Positions 1 to 6,434 of a DNA stretch of 8,738 nucleotides are shown piece by piece. The notes under the pieces were generated by a model. The model had not been told where the DNA came from, searched no databases, and was given only the letters and a program-made list of their open reading frames with translations. Source of the stretch: Bacilli bacterium (GTDB taxonomy: Bacteria; Bacillota_I; Bacilli_A; ML615J-28; CAG-313). Location: positions 1-8,738 of the forward strand of contig CAADXH010000074.1 of NCBI GenBank assembly GCA_900752975.1, written 5' to 3'. The translations under genes and the position numbers were made by a program. Position 1 is the first letter of the stretch. Each line of letters starts with the position of its first letter.

Positions 1-214
1 CAGGATCTAATTTCTTTTCTTTAAAGATTTTAGATCTAGTTGAAATAATATCTTCAAAACCATTTTCACTGTTTGCGAGCATTCTAAAAATGTCTTCTTT
101 ACTTAGTTTAATACTGAAAATATTTTTCTCAGAATATTGTATTTTGTACTTATCAAACCATTTTTTAGCTTTTCGGCAAGATGCACAGCTAGGTGTTGTG
201 TATATCTGTATCAT
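1..214 (-). CDS. spx: Spx/ArsC-family transcriptional regulator, 5' part (3' end outside window)
   Basis: The first 71 codons of a gene that runs off the left edge. The reading begins MIQIYTTPSCASCRKAKKWF and contains the redox disulfide switch CxxC at Cys10 and Cys13, then a NIFS segment and the ENGFEDIISTRSK block typical of Spx. Known role of the family: a thioredoxin-fold protein that binds the RNA polymerase alpha C-terminal domain and redirects transcription during disulfide stress. It is a regulator rather than an arsenate reductase. The start at 214 is supported by a GAGGTGAT ribosome binding site (minus strand, about 219-226) and by a sigma-A promoter just upstream. Full-length Spx is about 131 residues, so roughly the second half, including the conserved arginine region, cannot be checked. 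The close match to Bacillus Spx in the first 65 residues makes Spx more likely than the related MgsR or YusI branches. Confidence 0.9.
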   Translation of the reverse strand, partial: MIQIYTTPSCASCRKAKKWFDKYKIQYSEKNIFSIKLSKEDIFRMLANSENGFEDIISTRSKIFKEKKLDP

Positions 215-243
215 TTAAATCACCTCAAGTTTTCACACTTAGC

Positions 244-272
244 ATTATACACCATTTTATTAACTTTTTCAA
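244..272 (-). promoter_or_regulatory. Sigma-A-type promoter for spx
   Basis: Reading the minus strand, TTGAAA (267-272) is followed after a 17 bp spacer by a perfect TATAAT (244-249). Transcription would start near 237 and give a leader of about 23 nt with the spx ribosome binding site inside it. It is divergent from the trpS promoter about 40 bp away. Confidence 0.78.
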
Positions 273-311
273 TACTTTTTTTCATTTTTTTTATTTTTTT
301 TAGTATATTTA

Positions 312-339
312 TTGACATTTACATTTTTTAGATTATAAT
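312..339 (+). promoter_or_regulatory. Sigma-A-type promoter for the T-box leader and trpS
   Basis: A perfect TTGACA (312-317) and a perfect TATAAT (334-339) are separated by 16 bp. The predicted transcription start is at about 346, directly before the T-box Stem I. Control is therefore expected mainly at the level of leader termination rather than initiation. Confidence 0.85.
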
Positions 340-345
340 TAAGTT

Positions 346-583
346 TAGAAAACATGTGAGAAGAAATAGTAAAGTATATATTGCTATTAAGTGAGTGATG
401 GACAGTGTAAACATCATTAGTAAATATATTTGAATGGATCTTTGATGTGAAAAGAGGAAATGCTTTTCCGTAATCTATGCGTTAAATGAATGAGGAAAGT
501 TTATACTTTTAAATTAAGGTGGTACCACGGTTATGTCTTTTAGTCGTCCTTTTCATAAGAGAAGGACGTTTTTATTTTATTTA
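346..583 (+). ncRNA. T-box riboswitch leader, tryptophan specific
   Basis: A tRNA-sensing leader upstream of trpS. The specifier is TGG at 435-437 in the context TGAATGGATC, the usual GAA-specifier arrangement on the 3' side of Stem I. The distal Stem I arm is TGATG/CATCA around 396-415. A GAAAAG/CTTTTC hairpin (449-468) and an AAAGT/ACTTT hairpin (496-509) follow. The T-box core is at 516-530. AAGG (516-519) pairs with CCTT (548-551), and ACG (527-529) pairs with CGT (545-547). This leaves the canonical 7-nt bulge TGGTACC (520-526), which captures the NCCA end of uncharged tRNA. This antiterminator uses the 5' arm of the terminator, so the two folds exclude each other. Uncharged tRNA-Trp is expected to allow read-through into trpS. 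Confidence 0.93.
545..582 (+). terminator. Regulated intrinsic terminator of the T-box leader
   Basis: A 10 bp stem, CGTCCTTTTC (545-554) with GAGAAGGACG (559-568) including one G-T pair, has the loop ATAA. The T-rich tract TTTTTATTTTATTT follows at 569-582. Its 5' arm is shared with the antiterminator, so it forms when tRNA-Trp is charged. Confidence 0.9.
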
Positions 584-597
584 TAAGGAGTGATTTT

Positions 598-1596
598 ATG
601 AAAACAATTGTATCTGGAATTCAACCATCTGGAAAAATGACTTTAGGTAATTATTTAGGAGCAATCAAAAACTTTGTTGCGTTACAAGATAGTTCAGAAG
701 AACAAAATTTTTTAGTTTTTGTGGCTGACTTACACGCTATTACCGTACCACAAGACCCAAAAACATTGCGAAGCAATATTCGTTCACTTGTTGCGGTTTA
801 TCTAGCTTGTGGTCTTGACCCCAAAAAAGTTTCTCTATTTATTCAATCAGAAGTGCATGAACATGCTGAACTTGGTTATTTACTACAAACAATAACTTAT
901 ATTGGTGAACTTGAAAGAATGACCCAATATAAAGATAAAATGGTAAAACAAGTATCAGGAGTTTCATCTGCTCTTCTTACTTATCCAGTATTAATGGCTG
1001 CTGATATCTTATTATATAATGCTGATGCCGTTCCTGTAGGTGAAGATCAAAAGCAACATCTAGAACTTACAAGAGATTTAGCTCAACGTTTTAATAGTAG
1101 ATATTCGGAAACATTTAAGCTCCCTGAACCATTAATTCCTAAGAATGGTGCAGCAAAAATTATGTCTTTACAAGAACCTACGAAGAAAATGTCAAAATCA
1201 GATCCTATTGATAAAGCATGCATTTTCTTACTTGATGAACCAAATGTAATTAGAAAGAAAATTGCTAGTGCTGTAACTGATAGTGATGGCATCATTAAGT
1301 ACGATCCTGTTAATAAACCTGGTGTTTCCAATTTATTGACTATTTTAAGTGCCGCATCAAATAAAGATATTAAAGATTTAGAACAAGAGTATGTAGGACG
1401 TGGCTATGGTGAATTTAAGAAAGATGTTGCGGAAGCTGTCGTTAATATGCTAGAACCAATCCAAAAGCGTTATAATGAATTATTAAACAGTGATGAAATT
1501 GACCATATATTAGATGATGGAAGAGAAAAGGCTTCAATGCTAGCACGTAAAATGGTAAGCAAAGTAAAGAGAAAAATGGGACTAGGTAGAAAATAA
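598..1596 (+). CDS. trpS: Tryptophan--tRNA ligase (TrpRS)
   Basis: A class Ic aminoacyl-tRNA synthetase that activates tryptophan with ATP and charges tRNA-Trp in the cytoplasm. The 332-residue length matches the bacterial family (about 330). The N-terminal signature SGIQPSG followed by TLGNYLGA (residues 15-22) is the HIGH-equivalent motif. The substrate-pocket segment GEDQKQHLELTRDLA lies at 148-162 and the KMSKS loop is exact at 197-201. The conserved C-terminal DDGREKA region is present near 306-312. The start at 598 is set by TAAGGAG (584-590) with 7 nt spacing. The gene is monocistronic, driven from the T-box leader, and ends in a hairpin shared with the convergent operon. The Trp-specific T-box in front independently supports the assignment. 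Confidence 0.97.
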   Translation: MKTIVSGIQPSGKMTLGNYLGAIKNFVALQDSSEEQNFLVFVADLHAITVPQDPKTLRSNIRSLVAVYLACGLDPKKVSLFIQSEVHEHAELGYLLQTITYIGELERMTQYKDKMVKQVSGVSSALLTYPVLMAADILLYNADAVPVGEDQKQHLELTRDLAQRFNSRYSETFKLPEPLIPKNGAAKIMSLQEPTKKMSKSDPIDKACIFLLDEPNVIRKKIASAVTDSDGIIKYDPVNKPGVSNLLTILSAASNKDIKDLEQEYVGRGYGEFKKDVAEAVVNMLEPIQKRYNELLNSDEIDHILDDGREKASMLARKMVSKVKRKMGLGRK

Positions 1597-1613
1597 TATT
1601 TATATAGAAACAT

Positions 1614-1657
1614 AAAAAAAAGAAACTGTGTATACAAATTGCGCAGTTTCTTTTATT
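1614..1657. terminator. Bidirectional intrinsic terminator between convergent trpS and the salvage operon
   Basis: The stem AGAAACTGTG (1621-1630) pairs with CGCAGTTTCT (1642-1651) through one G-T pair and has an 11-nt loop. It is preceded by an A-run (1614-1620) and followed by a T-rich run (TTTTATTT). It therefore reads as a terminator on both strands: for trpS rightwards, and for the hydrolase at the end of the minus-strand operon, where it is followed by about eight U residues. Confidence 0.88.
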
Positions 1658-1678
1658 TATTAAAAACTAATTACCATT

Positions 1679-2413
1679 TTATTTTAAAAAATTAATAATA
1701 TGGTCTTGAACTTCCCTACGGTATTCTACTTTAGTATAACAATGTGGTGAACCATTAATCATATAAAACATACTATGAGGGTACATCTTTGCATATTTTC
1801 TGCCATATTCAATTGGGACTGACATATCTTTTTCACCATGAACAACCAAAACTGGTTTTAAAAACTTATCAACGTTGTTGTATAAATTTATACCATTAAA
1901 GCTATCAACAAAGGCTTTACTGACATAATAACCGCCTAAATCAACTTTATCAACTGAATCATCATAAGTTTTAAATGTGTTATTAGCCAACATGTCCATG
2001 CATCCTGCGGGTGAAAGAAGAATTAATTTTTCTATTTTTTCTTGACATTCGTAAGATAGAAAGCCAGCTACTGCCCCCCCCATTGAAAATCCTAAAAGAA
2101 CAATTGGTTTATCATTATTTAGGTGATAGGCATATTCAATAATTTGCCTTCCATCTTCTACTTCAGTTAAAAAAGTCATATCACTAAATTCACCATCGCT
2201 ATCGCCACTGCCATAAAAATCAAATCTAAGAGTTGCATATCCTATTTCAACACATCTTTTTGTTATTTGCTTAAATAAAAAGCCATTTTCATTTTTATGT
2301 CCAGTATAGCCATGAAACATAACAATAATATTTTTAATTTCCGTATTAGGAGTTGTTAGAAGTCCTCTAAGTTTTCCTCTTTTAGTATCTAATTCTTGAT
2401 ATTCTATTTTCAT
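1679..2413 (-). CDS. Alpha/beta hydrolase, cinnamoyl/feruloyl-esterase-like
   Basis: A serine hydrolase of 244 residues with no signal peptide, so cytoplasmic. Visible motifs are the oxyanion-hole HGYTG (35-39), the nucleophile elbow GFSMGG with Ser110, the acid Asp196 in HGEKDMSVP and the base His224 in GSPHCY. This layout and length resemble the small cinnamoyl/feruloyl esterases of lactobacilli. The true substrate cannot be read from the sequence. It is the last gene of the operon. Its ATG shares one base with the murQ stop codon (TAATG), with AGGTGAG as ribosome binding site inside murQ, so it is translationally coupled to MurQ. The context suggests an ester attached to peptidoglycan sugars, for example O-acetyl, but this is inference. 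An eight-G run encodes Met111-Gly112-Gly113 next to the catalytic serine. Confidence 0.82.
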   Translation of the reverse strand: MKIEYQELDTKRGKLRGLLTTPNTEIKNIIVMFHGYTGHKNENGFLFKQITKRCVEIGYATLRFDFYGSGDSDGEFSDMTFLTEVEDGRQIIEYAYHLNNDKPIVLLGFSMGGAVAGFLSYECQEKIEKLILLSPAGCMDMLANNTFKTYDDSVDKVDLGGYYVSKAFVDSFNGINLYNNVDKFLKPVLVVHGEKDMSVPIEYGRKYAKMYPHSMFYMINGSPHCYTKVEYRREVQDHIINFLK

Positions 2414-3330
2414 TATTTCTCACCTAATTCTTTTATTGCTTTACGAATATTACCATGTACTTTTTCTAATATATCATCAATTACAGTGTTATCCGTGCAA
2501 CCAGTAAAGTAGTTGATTAATACTTTTTTGACAGTTTCATACTCATTTAGTTTGGCGTTTGCTTCTTCTTTTGAATAACCGGTTAGTTCCATAATAATAT
2601 TAAGAGCTCTAGCCACTAACTTTTCATTTGTGGCTTGAAGATCTATCATCATATTTTCGTATACCTTGCCAAGTTTAATAAATGTAGTTGTAGTAATCAT
2701 ATTGCATATAAGTTTTTGTGCAGTTCCTGACTTCATTCTTGTTGAACCATTGATTACTTCAGCGCCAGTTACTGCTTCAATTGGCACATCTACCATACTT
2801 GCAAGAACACTTCCTGCACTAGTTGTAATGCATGAAGTAAACGCCCCAACTTTTTTGGCATATTCAATTCCACCAATAACATATGGGGTTCTACCACTTG
2901 CTGCAATACCAATTACAACATCATTTGCTGTAACTTTGACATTTTCTAAGTCTTCAACCGCAAAGTCTTTTCTATCTTCAGCACCTTCAACCGCAAAAGT
3001 TGTTGCTTTCATTCCCCCAGCCATTAAGCCAATAACTGTATCCGTACTTACTCCATATGTTGGTGGGCATTCAGCCGCATCCAAAACGCCAAGGCGTCCG
3101 CTAGTACCTGCCCCAATATAAATTAGGCGTCCACCTTTTTCAATTTGTTCAACTACCTTATCTACAACTTTCGCAATATTATCAATTGCTTTTTCTACGG
3201 CATATGGGACTGTTTTATCTTCATCATTTATTTTTTGCAACATCTCTTTAGTAGATAACAAATCAATATTTTTAGTATTTTGATTTCTTGATTCTGTGGA
3301 GATTTTTTTTACATCTACATTTGTTTCCAT
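2413..3330 (-). CDS. murQ: N-acetylmuramic acid 6-phosphate etherase
   Basis: A SIS-domain lyase/hydrolase that cleaves the D-lactyl ether of MurNAc-6-phosphate to give GlcNAc-6-phosphate and D-lactate, the committed step of muramic acid catabolism. The 305-residue length is typical. Signature blocks are YIGAGTSGRLGVLDAAECPPT (71-91), with Glu87 at the position of E. coli Glu83, and EGAEDR (115-120), with Glu118 at the position of E. coli Glu114. GIAASGRTPY (141-150) and NGSTRMKSGTAQK (194-206) follow. The frame is open further upstream to 3399, but that part lies inside anmK. The start at 3330 (METNVDVKK) has AGAGGAAG in front and lies 1 bp after the anmK stop. It overlaps the next gene by one base. 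All catalytic residues expected from the family are present. Confidence 0.96.
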   Translation of the reverse strand: METNVDVKKISTESRNQNTKNIDLLSTKEMLQKINDEDKTVPYAVEKAIDNIAKVVDKVVEQIEKGGRLIYIGAGTSGRLGVLDAAECPPTYGVSTDTVIGLMAGGMKATTFAVEGAEDRKDFAVEDLENVKVTANDVVIGIAASGRTPYVIGGIEYAKKVGAFTSCITTSAGSVLASMVDVPIEAVTGAEVINGSTRMKSGTAQKLICNMITTTTFIKLGKVYENMMIDLQATNEKLVARALNIIMELTGYSKEEANAKLNEYETVKKVLINYFTGCTDNTVIDDILEKVHGNIRKAIKELGEK

Positions 3331-3331
3331 T

Positions 3332-4459
3332 TTATGCTTCCTCTCTTGGTGGATAAGTAAAATTACCCAATATAACGTTTTTATTTGCTCCTGTAACACA
3401 CTTCATATTTGAAGGTTTATGCATGTAAGTATGATAACCTAACACAGCAAAACAGAAGGCTTCATATGAATCGCTTTTTTCACTAATTTCAATTTCGACA
3501 TTCATTTTTTCTTTTAATCGTTTGACGATATATTTGTTGCGTGCCCCACCACCCGATAAAACTATTTTGTCAATGTCTGGGCAAAATTTCTGGTATGCAT
3601 AAGCTATTGTATCAGCTGTATATGCAGTGATTGTTGTTATAATATCATTCTTAGAAACATTTGGCATCTTATCCAAAATTACTTGTAAAAATGTGTCATT
3701 ATATTTTTCTCGACCAGTTGATTTTGGTAGCGAACGTTTTAAATATTCGTCTTGCATTAAGTAGTCAAGCACTTTTTCATTAACCCTACCACTCAAAGCG
3801 ATATTGCCATTTTCATCATATTCTTTATTATAAAGTTTTCGCATAGCTTGATCAATAAGCATATTGCCAGGTCCTGTATCAAAGGCAATAACATCATCAA
3901 TTGTGGCACCTTTTCTAATGTACGTAACATTACTAATACCACCAATGTTTTGAAGGGCAATACTTTGAGTATCACTTTTATGCAAAATATAATTAACGAA
4001 AGGTACAAGTGGAGCTCCACTACCACCTGCCGCCATATCCATAGTCCTAAAATTGCTGATAACAAGTTTGTTGAAAGCATATGCTACAACACTTGGTTCT
4101 CCTATTTGAAGAGTTGATGAATAATATCCATCTCTTTTGTCAGGATTATGCCAAATAGTTTGACCATGCATTGCGATAAAAGTAATATTTGATATGTCTA
4201 TTTTTGATGTTTTTAATAATTCATCAACTGCTTCCTTATATATATAACCAAGTTCAAAATTCAAGCTACAAATTTTTTGAACATTTGAAGTATTTAACCT
4301 AGATACTTCAAGGATTTTTGCTTTTAGCTTTTCAGTATATGGGACAAACACAAAACTTTTTTCCAAATATTCAGTTTTTGTACCAACACAAGTAATTTCC
4401 ACAAGACTTGCATCAACACCATCAAGTGATGTCCCACTCATTAATCCAATTGCTAGCAT
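3332..4459 (-). CDS. anmK: Anhydro-N-acetylmuramic acid kinase
   Basis: Converts 1,6-anhydro-MurNAc plus ATP to MurNAc-6-phosphate by coupled hydrolysis and phosphorylation, feeding MurQ. It belongs to the ASKHA kinase superfamily and its 375 residues match the family (about 370-390). Motifs are GLMSGTSLDGVD (5-16), HGQT (98-101), QNIGGISNVT (170-179), AFDTGPGNMLID (192-203) and a C-terminal SGGGARN. Asp194 in the DTGPGN block corresponds to the known catalytic aspartate of the Pseudomonas enzyme. The start at 4459 has AGGTGA in front and lies 8 bp after the preceding kinase stop. The substrate, an anhydro sugar, is made by lytic transglycosylases. Its presence implies that the cell meets anhydro-muropeptides, of its own or from other bacteria. 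Confidence 0.96.
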   Translation of the reverse strand: MLAIGLMSGTSLDGVDASLVEITCVGTKTEYLEKSFVFVPYTEKLKAKILEVSRLNTSNVQKICSLNFELGYIYKEAVDELLKTSKIDISNITFIAMHGQTIWHNPDKRDGYYSSTLQIGEPSVVAYAFNKLVISNFRTMDMAAGGSGAPLVPFVNYILHKSDTQSIALQNIGGISNVTYIRKGATIDDVIAFDTGPGNMLIDQAMRKLYNKEYDENGNIALSGRVNEKVLDYLMQDEYLKRSLPKSTGREKYNDTFLQVILDKMPNVSKNDIITTITAYTADTIAYAYQKFCPDIDKIVLSGGGARNKYIVKRLKEKMNVEIEISEKSDSYEAFCFAVLGYHTYMHKPSNMKCVTGANKNVILGNFTYPPREEA

Positions 4460-4467
4460 TTTTTCAC

Positions 4468-5388
4468 CTATATTCTATTTTTATTTTTAAGAAGATAGTA
4501 ACATCCCATTACAGGGTCAATATCATCATCAATAACTAATGCATTAATATTGTTCTTTCTCATTACGGTTCTAAAACCATCAACTATATCTTTGCTGTCT
4601 TTTTGAACAAAACCACCACGAAGGCCAATCACAAAATCGTTTGTTAAGTTTAGTTTTATGATAGCTTTTAAAACTTGAATTCCTAAATACTCACCCTCTA
4701 GTCTTAAAACTTCTTTTGCCTCAAGATTTCCCTCTAATGCTTTATTCTTTAAGAATGTAACAAAAGAAGCAATTTCAGTTTTAGAGTGAAAATAAAATAA
4801 ATGCTTTAAGTCCTTTATGTTTTGACTTTTAAGAAGTTTTAAGAAATCTTCTTCAAGTGGAGAAAGAGGTATTCCATCTTCCATGTTATCGATTATTTTA
4901 AGGACAAAATGATGCACTGCCGCATAACTACTACCAAGTTCCCTAATTATATGTCCCCATCCGCCTATTAAAGCAATTTCATTTTTATTTTCACCATATA
5001 TTGCCACACCTGTTCCGGCAACAACCACAACACCTTGGTGATAATTATCCTTCAAAACACTGTGTAAGGCAATTACAGTATCACTATCTATATAAACATT
5101 CACATCATGTTTTCTTTGAAGTTTTAAAATAATATTTTCTTTTTCTTCCAAAATACTATAAGCACTAAGTCCCATTTGGATTGCTACTAGTTGATATTTT
5201 GTATTATCTATCTTTTCAATTGTTTTTTCTATTCCTTGTTCAATATCATTCCAAACTTGCTTTTCTGAAACAACTGCGGCAGAGCCAGGTCCTGTAACTA
5301 CTTTTTCAATTATCTTGCCATCACAAGTGATTGCAGCAATTTCAGTTTTTGTTCCTCCACCATCAATTCCTATTAGATAGTTAATCAT
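4468..5388 (-). CDS. BadF/NAGK-type amino sugar kinase, probable MurNAc/GlcNAc kinase (MurK-like)
   Basis: A cytoplasmic ATP-dependent sugar kinase of the BadF/BadG ATPase family, 306 residues. Phosphate-1 loop IGIDGGGTKTE (6-16), a DSDT motif near 101-104 as likely site of the base, phosphate-2 loop VVVAGTGVAIYG (121-132) and GGWGH (142-146) are visible. C. acetobutylicum MurK is the characterised relative that phosphorylates both MurNAc and GlcNAc at O6, and the context next to anmK and murQ supports such a role. The usual GDEGS stretch after GGWG reads RELGS here, so the family Asp is replaced by Glu and specificity may differ. I chose the start at 5388 (MINYLIGID). It gives an 8 bp overlap with the preceding gene and a GGAG site at about 9 nt. 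An in-frame ATG at 5403 would add five residues. Confidence 0.85.
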   Translation of the reverse strand: MINYLIGIDGGGTKTEIAAITCDGKIIEKVVTGPGSAAVVSEKQVWNDIEQGIEKTIEKIDNTKYQLVAIQMGLSAYSILEEKENIILKLQRKHDVNVYIDSDTVIALHSVLKDNYHQGVVVVAGTGVAIYGENKNEIALIGGWGHIIRELGSSYAAVHHFVLKIIDNMEDGIPLSPLEEDFLKLLKSQNIKDLKHLFYFHSKTEIASFVTFLKNKALEGNLEAKEVLRLEGEYLGIQVLKAIIKLNLTNDFVIGLRGGFVQKDSKDIVDGFRTVMRKNNINALVIDDDIDPVMGCYYLLKNKNRI

Positions 5389-6424
5389 TAACTTCCACTC
5401 CAAAAATGAATTTTTGGCCCCTTTTTAAGGCTGTAATCATGTTTTCTGTAAGGTTTACTCTTCCAACAACATTAGTTCTATCATCTTTAGGCAGTGGTGA
5501 TGTTATGATATTAATTTCACCACGATATCTTAAAAATTGATCATTATCAATGGTAACACTGTTTTTCAATCGTTCTATTGTATTGAAAGAAGGAATTGCT
5601 ACACCACCTCTTGAGCTTGTACTTCTAAGCATCAAATTATTATAATCTCTACGTATTTGGAAAGTTCCCTTCAAATGTTCTAGTAATGAATCAGGTAGTC
5701 CTATTTCTTTTTCAAATGGTAAAATTAAATAATCTGTTTGATGTTTACTTAAAAGTTCTAGTTCTTCTTTACTAGCATAAGCATCACCAAAAGCAATTTC
5801 ATCAACGCCTAAGGCTTTTAAATCTTCTATAACAACTTCAAGATTCATTGTACGATGGGCTTCAATTGTTGGAAGTCCTTCATACATTGGTGGACGCATA
5901 CCTTTATGTGAAGGTATAAATATTAATATTGAAATACCATACTTTTTAAACAATTTAATCTTATTTTTCACAAATTCCATATCATGTCCCGTATAAAGTT
6001 TAGGATAGAAATTAAAACTTGCTCTTACATTTTTAGGATTCAATCCCATCATAATTAATTTTTCCAAATCTTCTACTTTAAGGGTTGAAGCATTTAATTC
6101 GACTTTATAGTTTTTGGTATTAGACATTTCAACTATTTCTTCATGAGTAAAACCATAATCTAATCTTAAAGCATATAAATGATCAAAATCTTTAAATTTG
6201 CTCATTGCAGGTTTTGATATATCAAGTGATAGTTTTATCCCATACTCATAAGCAATATTGATGATTAATTGTAAATCATTAAAGGCTTGAGTTGCTTCAT
6301 TTATGTGAGCCGAAGAAAATAAGAATTCATAACCAAGTTCTTTTGCGAGTTTTAAATATTCTAAATTCTTTTCGATTGGGTAATCACTAAGTCCTGTGTA
6401 TATTGACAAACCTTTTTTAAACAT
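5381..6424 (-). CDS. mupG: MupG-family 6-phospho-N-acetylmuramidase (DUF871)
   Basis: A 347-residue two-domain protein: an N-terminal TIM-barrel-like glycosidase domain (about 1-235) and a C-terminal cyclophilin-like domain (about 236-347). Recognisable family segments are KKGLSIYTGLSDY (3-15), NFYPKLYTGHD (138-148), PSHKGMRPPMYEGLPTIEAHR (171-191), AFGDAYAS (211-218) and a C-terminal GRVNLTENM. In Staphylococcus aureus MupG hydrolyses MurNAc-6-phosphate-GlcNAc, the product of the PTS transporter MurP, to MurNAc-6-phosphate and GlcNAc. No signal peptide is seen, consistent with a cytoplasmic site. The start at 6424 is fixed by GAGGGG with 5 nt spacing overlapping the namZ stop. The family is clear, but substrate is inferred because no PTS gene is in the window. 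Confidence 0.88.
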   Translation of the reverse strand: MFKKGLSIYTGLSDYPIEKNLEYLKLAKELGYEFLFSSAHINEATQAFNDLQLIINIAYEYGIKLSLDISKPAMSKFKDFDHLYALRLDYGFTHEEIVEMSNTKNYKVELNASTLKVEDLEKLIMMGLNPKNVRASFNFYPKLYTGHDMEFVKNKIKLFKKYGISILIFIPSHKGMRPPMYEGLPTIEAHRTMNLEVVIEDLKALGVDEIAFGDAYASKEELELLSKHQTDYLILPFEKEIGLPDSLLEHLKGTFQIRRDYNNLMLRSTSSRGGVAIPSFNTIERLKNSVTIDNDQFLRYRGEINIITSPLPKDDRTNVVGRVNLTENMITALKRGQKFIFGVEVND

Positions 6425-6434
6425 ATTGTCCCCT

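Noticed and set aside
137..331. Plus-strand reading frame of 64 codons with a hydrophobic Phe/Ile-rich tail
   Set aside because: It lies antisense to spx and then runs through the T-rich divergent promoter region. It has no ribosome binding site and its hydrophobicity is a by-product of poly-T.
399..402. TGG at the tip of Stem I as T-box specifier
   Set aside because: It lies in the apical loop between GATG and CATC, not in the specifier loop. The TGG at 435-437 follows the expected GAA context.
2666..3121. Plus-strand reading frame of 151 codons
   Set aside because: It is antisense to the conserved core of murQ with no start signals, and is a mirror of real codon structure.
3331..3399. N-terminal extension of MurQ by 23 residues
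   Set aside because: It would lie entirely inside the end of anmK and lacks family similarity. The ATG at 3330 has a good ribosome binding site and the normal family N-terminus.
3793..4117. Other-frame and antisense reading frames inside anmK
   Set aside because: They overlap the conserved DTGPGN and GGSGAP regions of anmK and have no independent support.
5389..5403. Earlier ATG of the BadF kinase adding MEWKL
   Set aside because: No ribosome binding site in front. The ATG at 5388 starts directly before the phosphate-binding strand and has a GGAG site at suitable distance.
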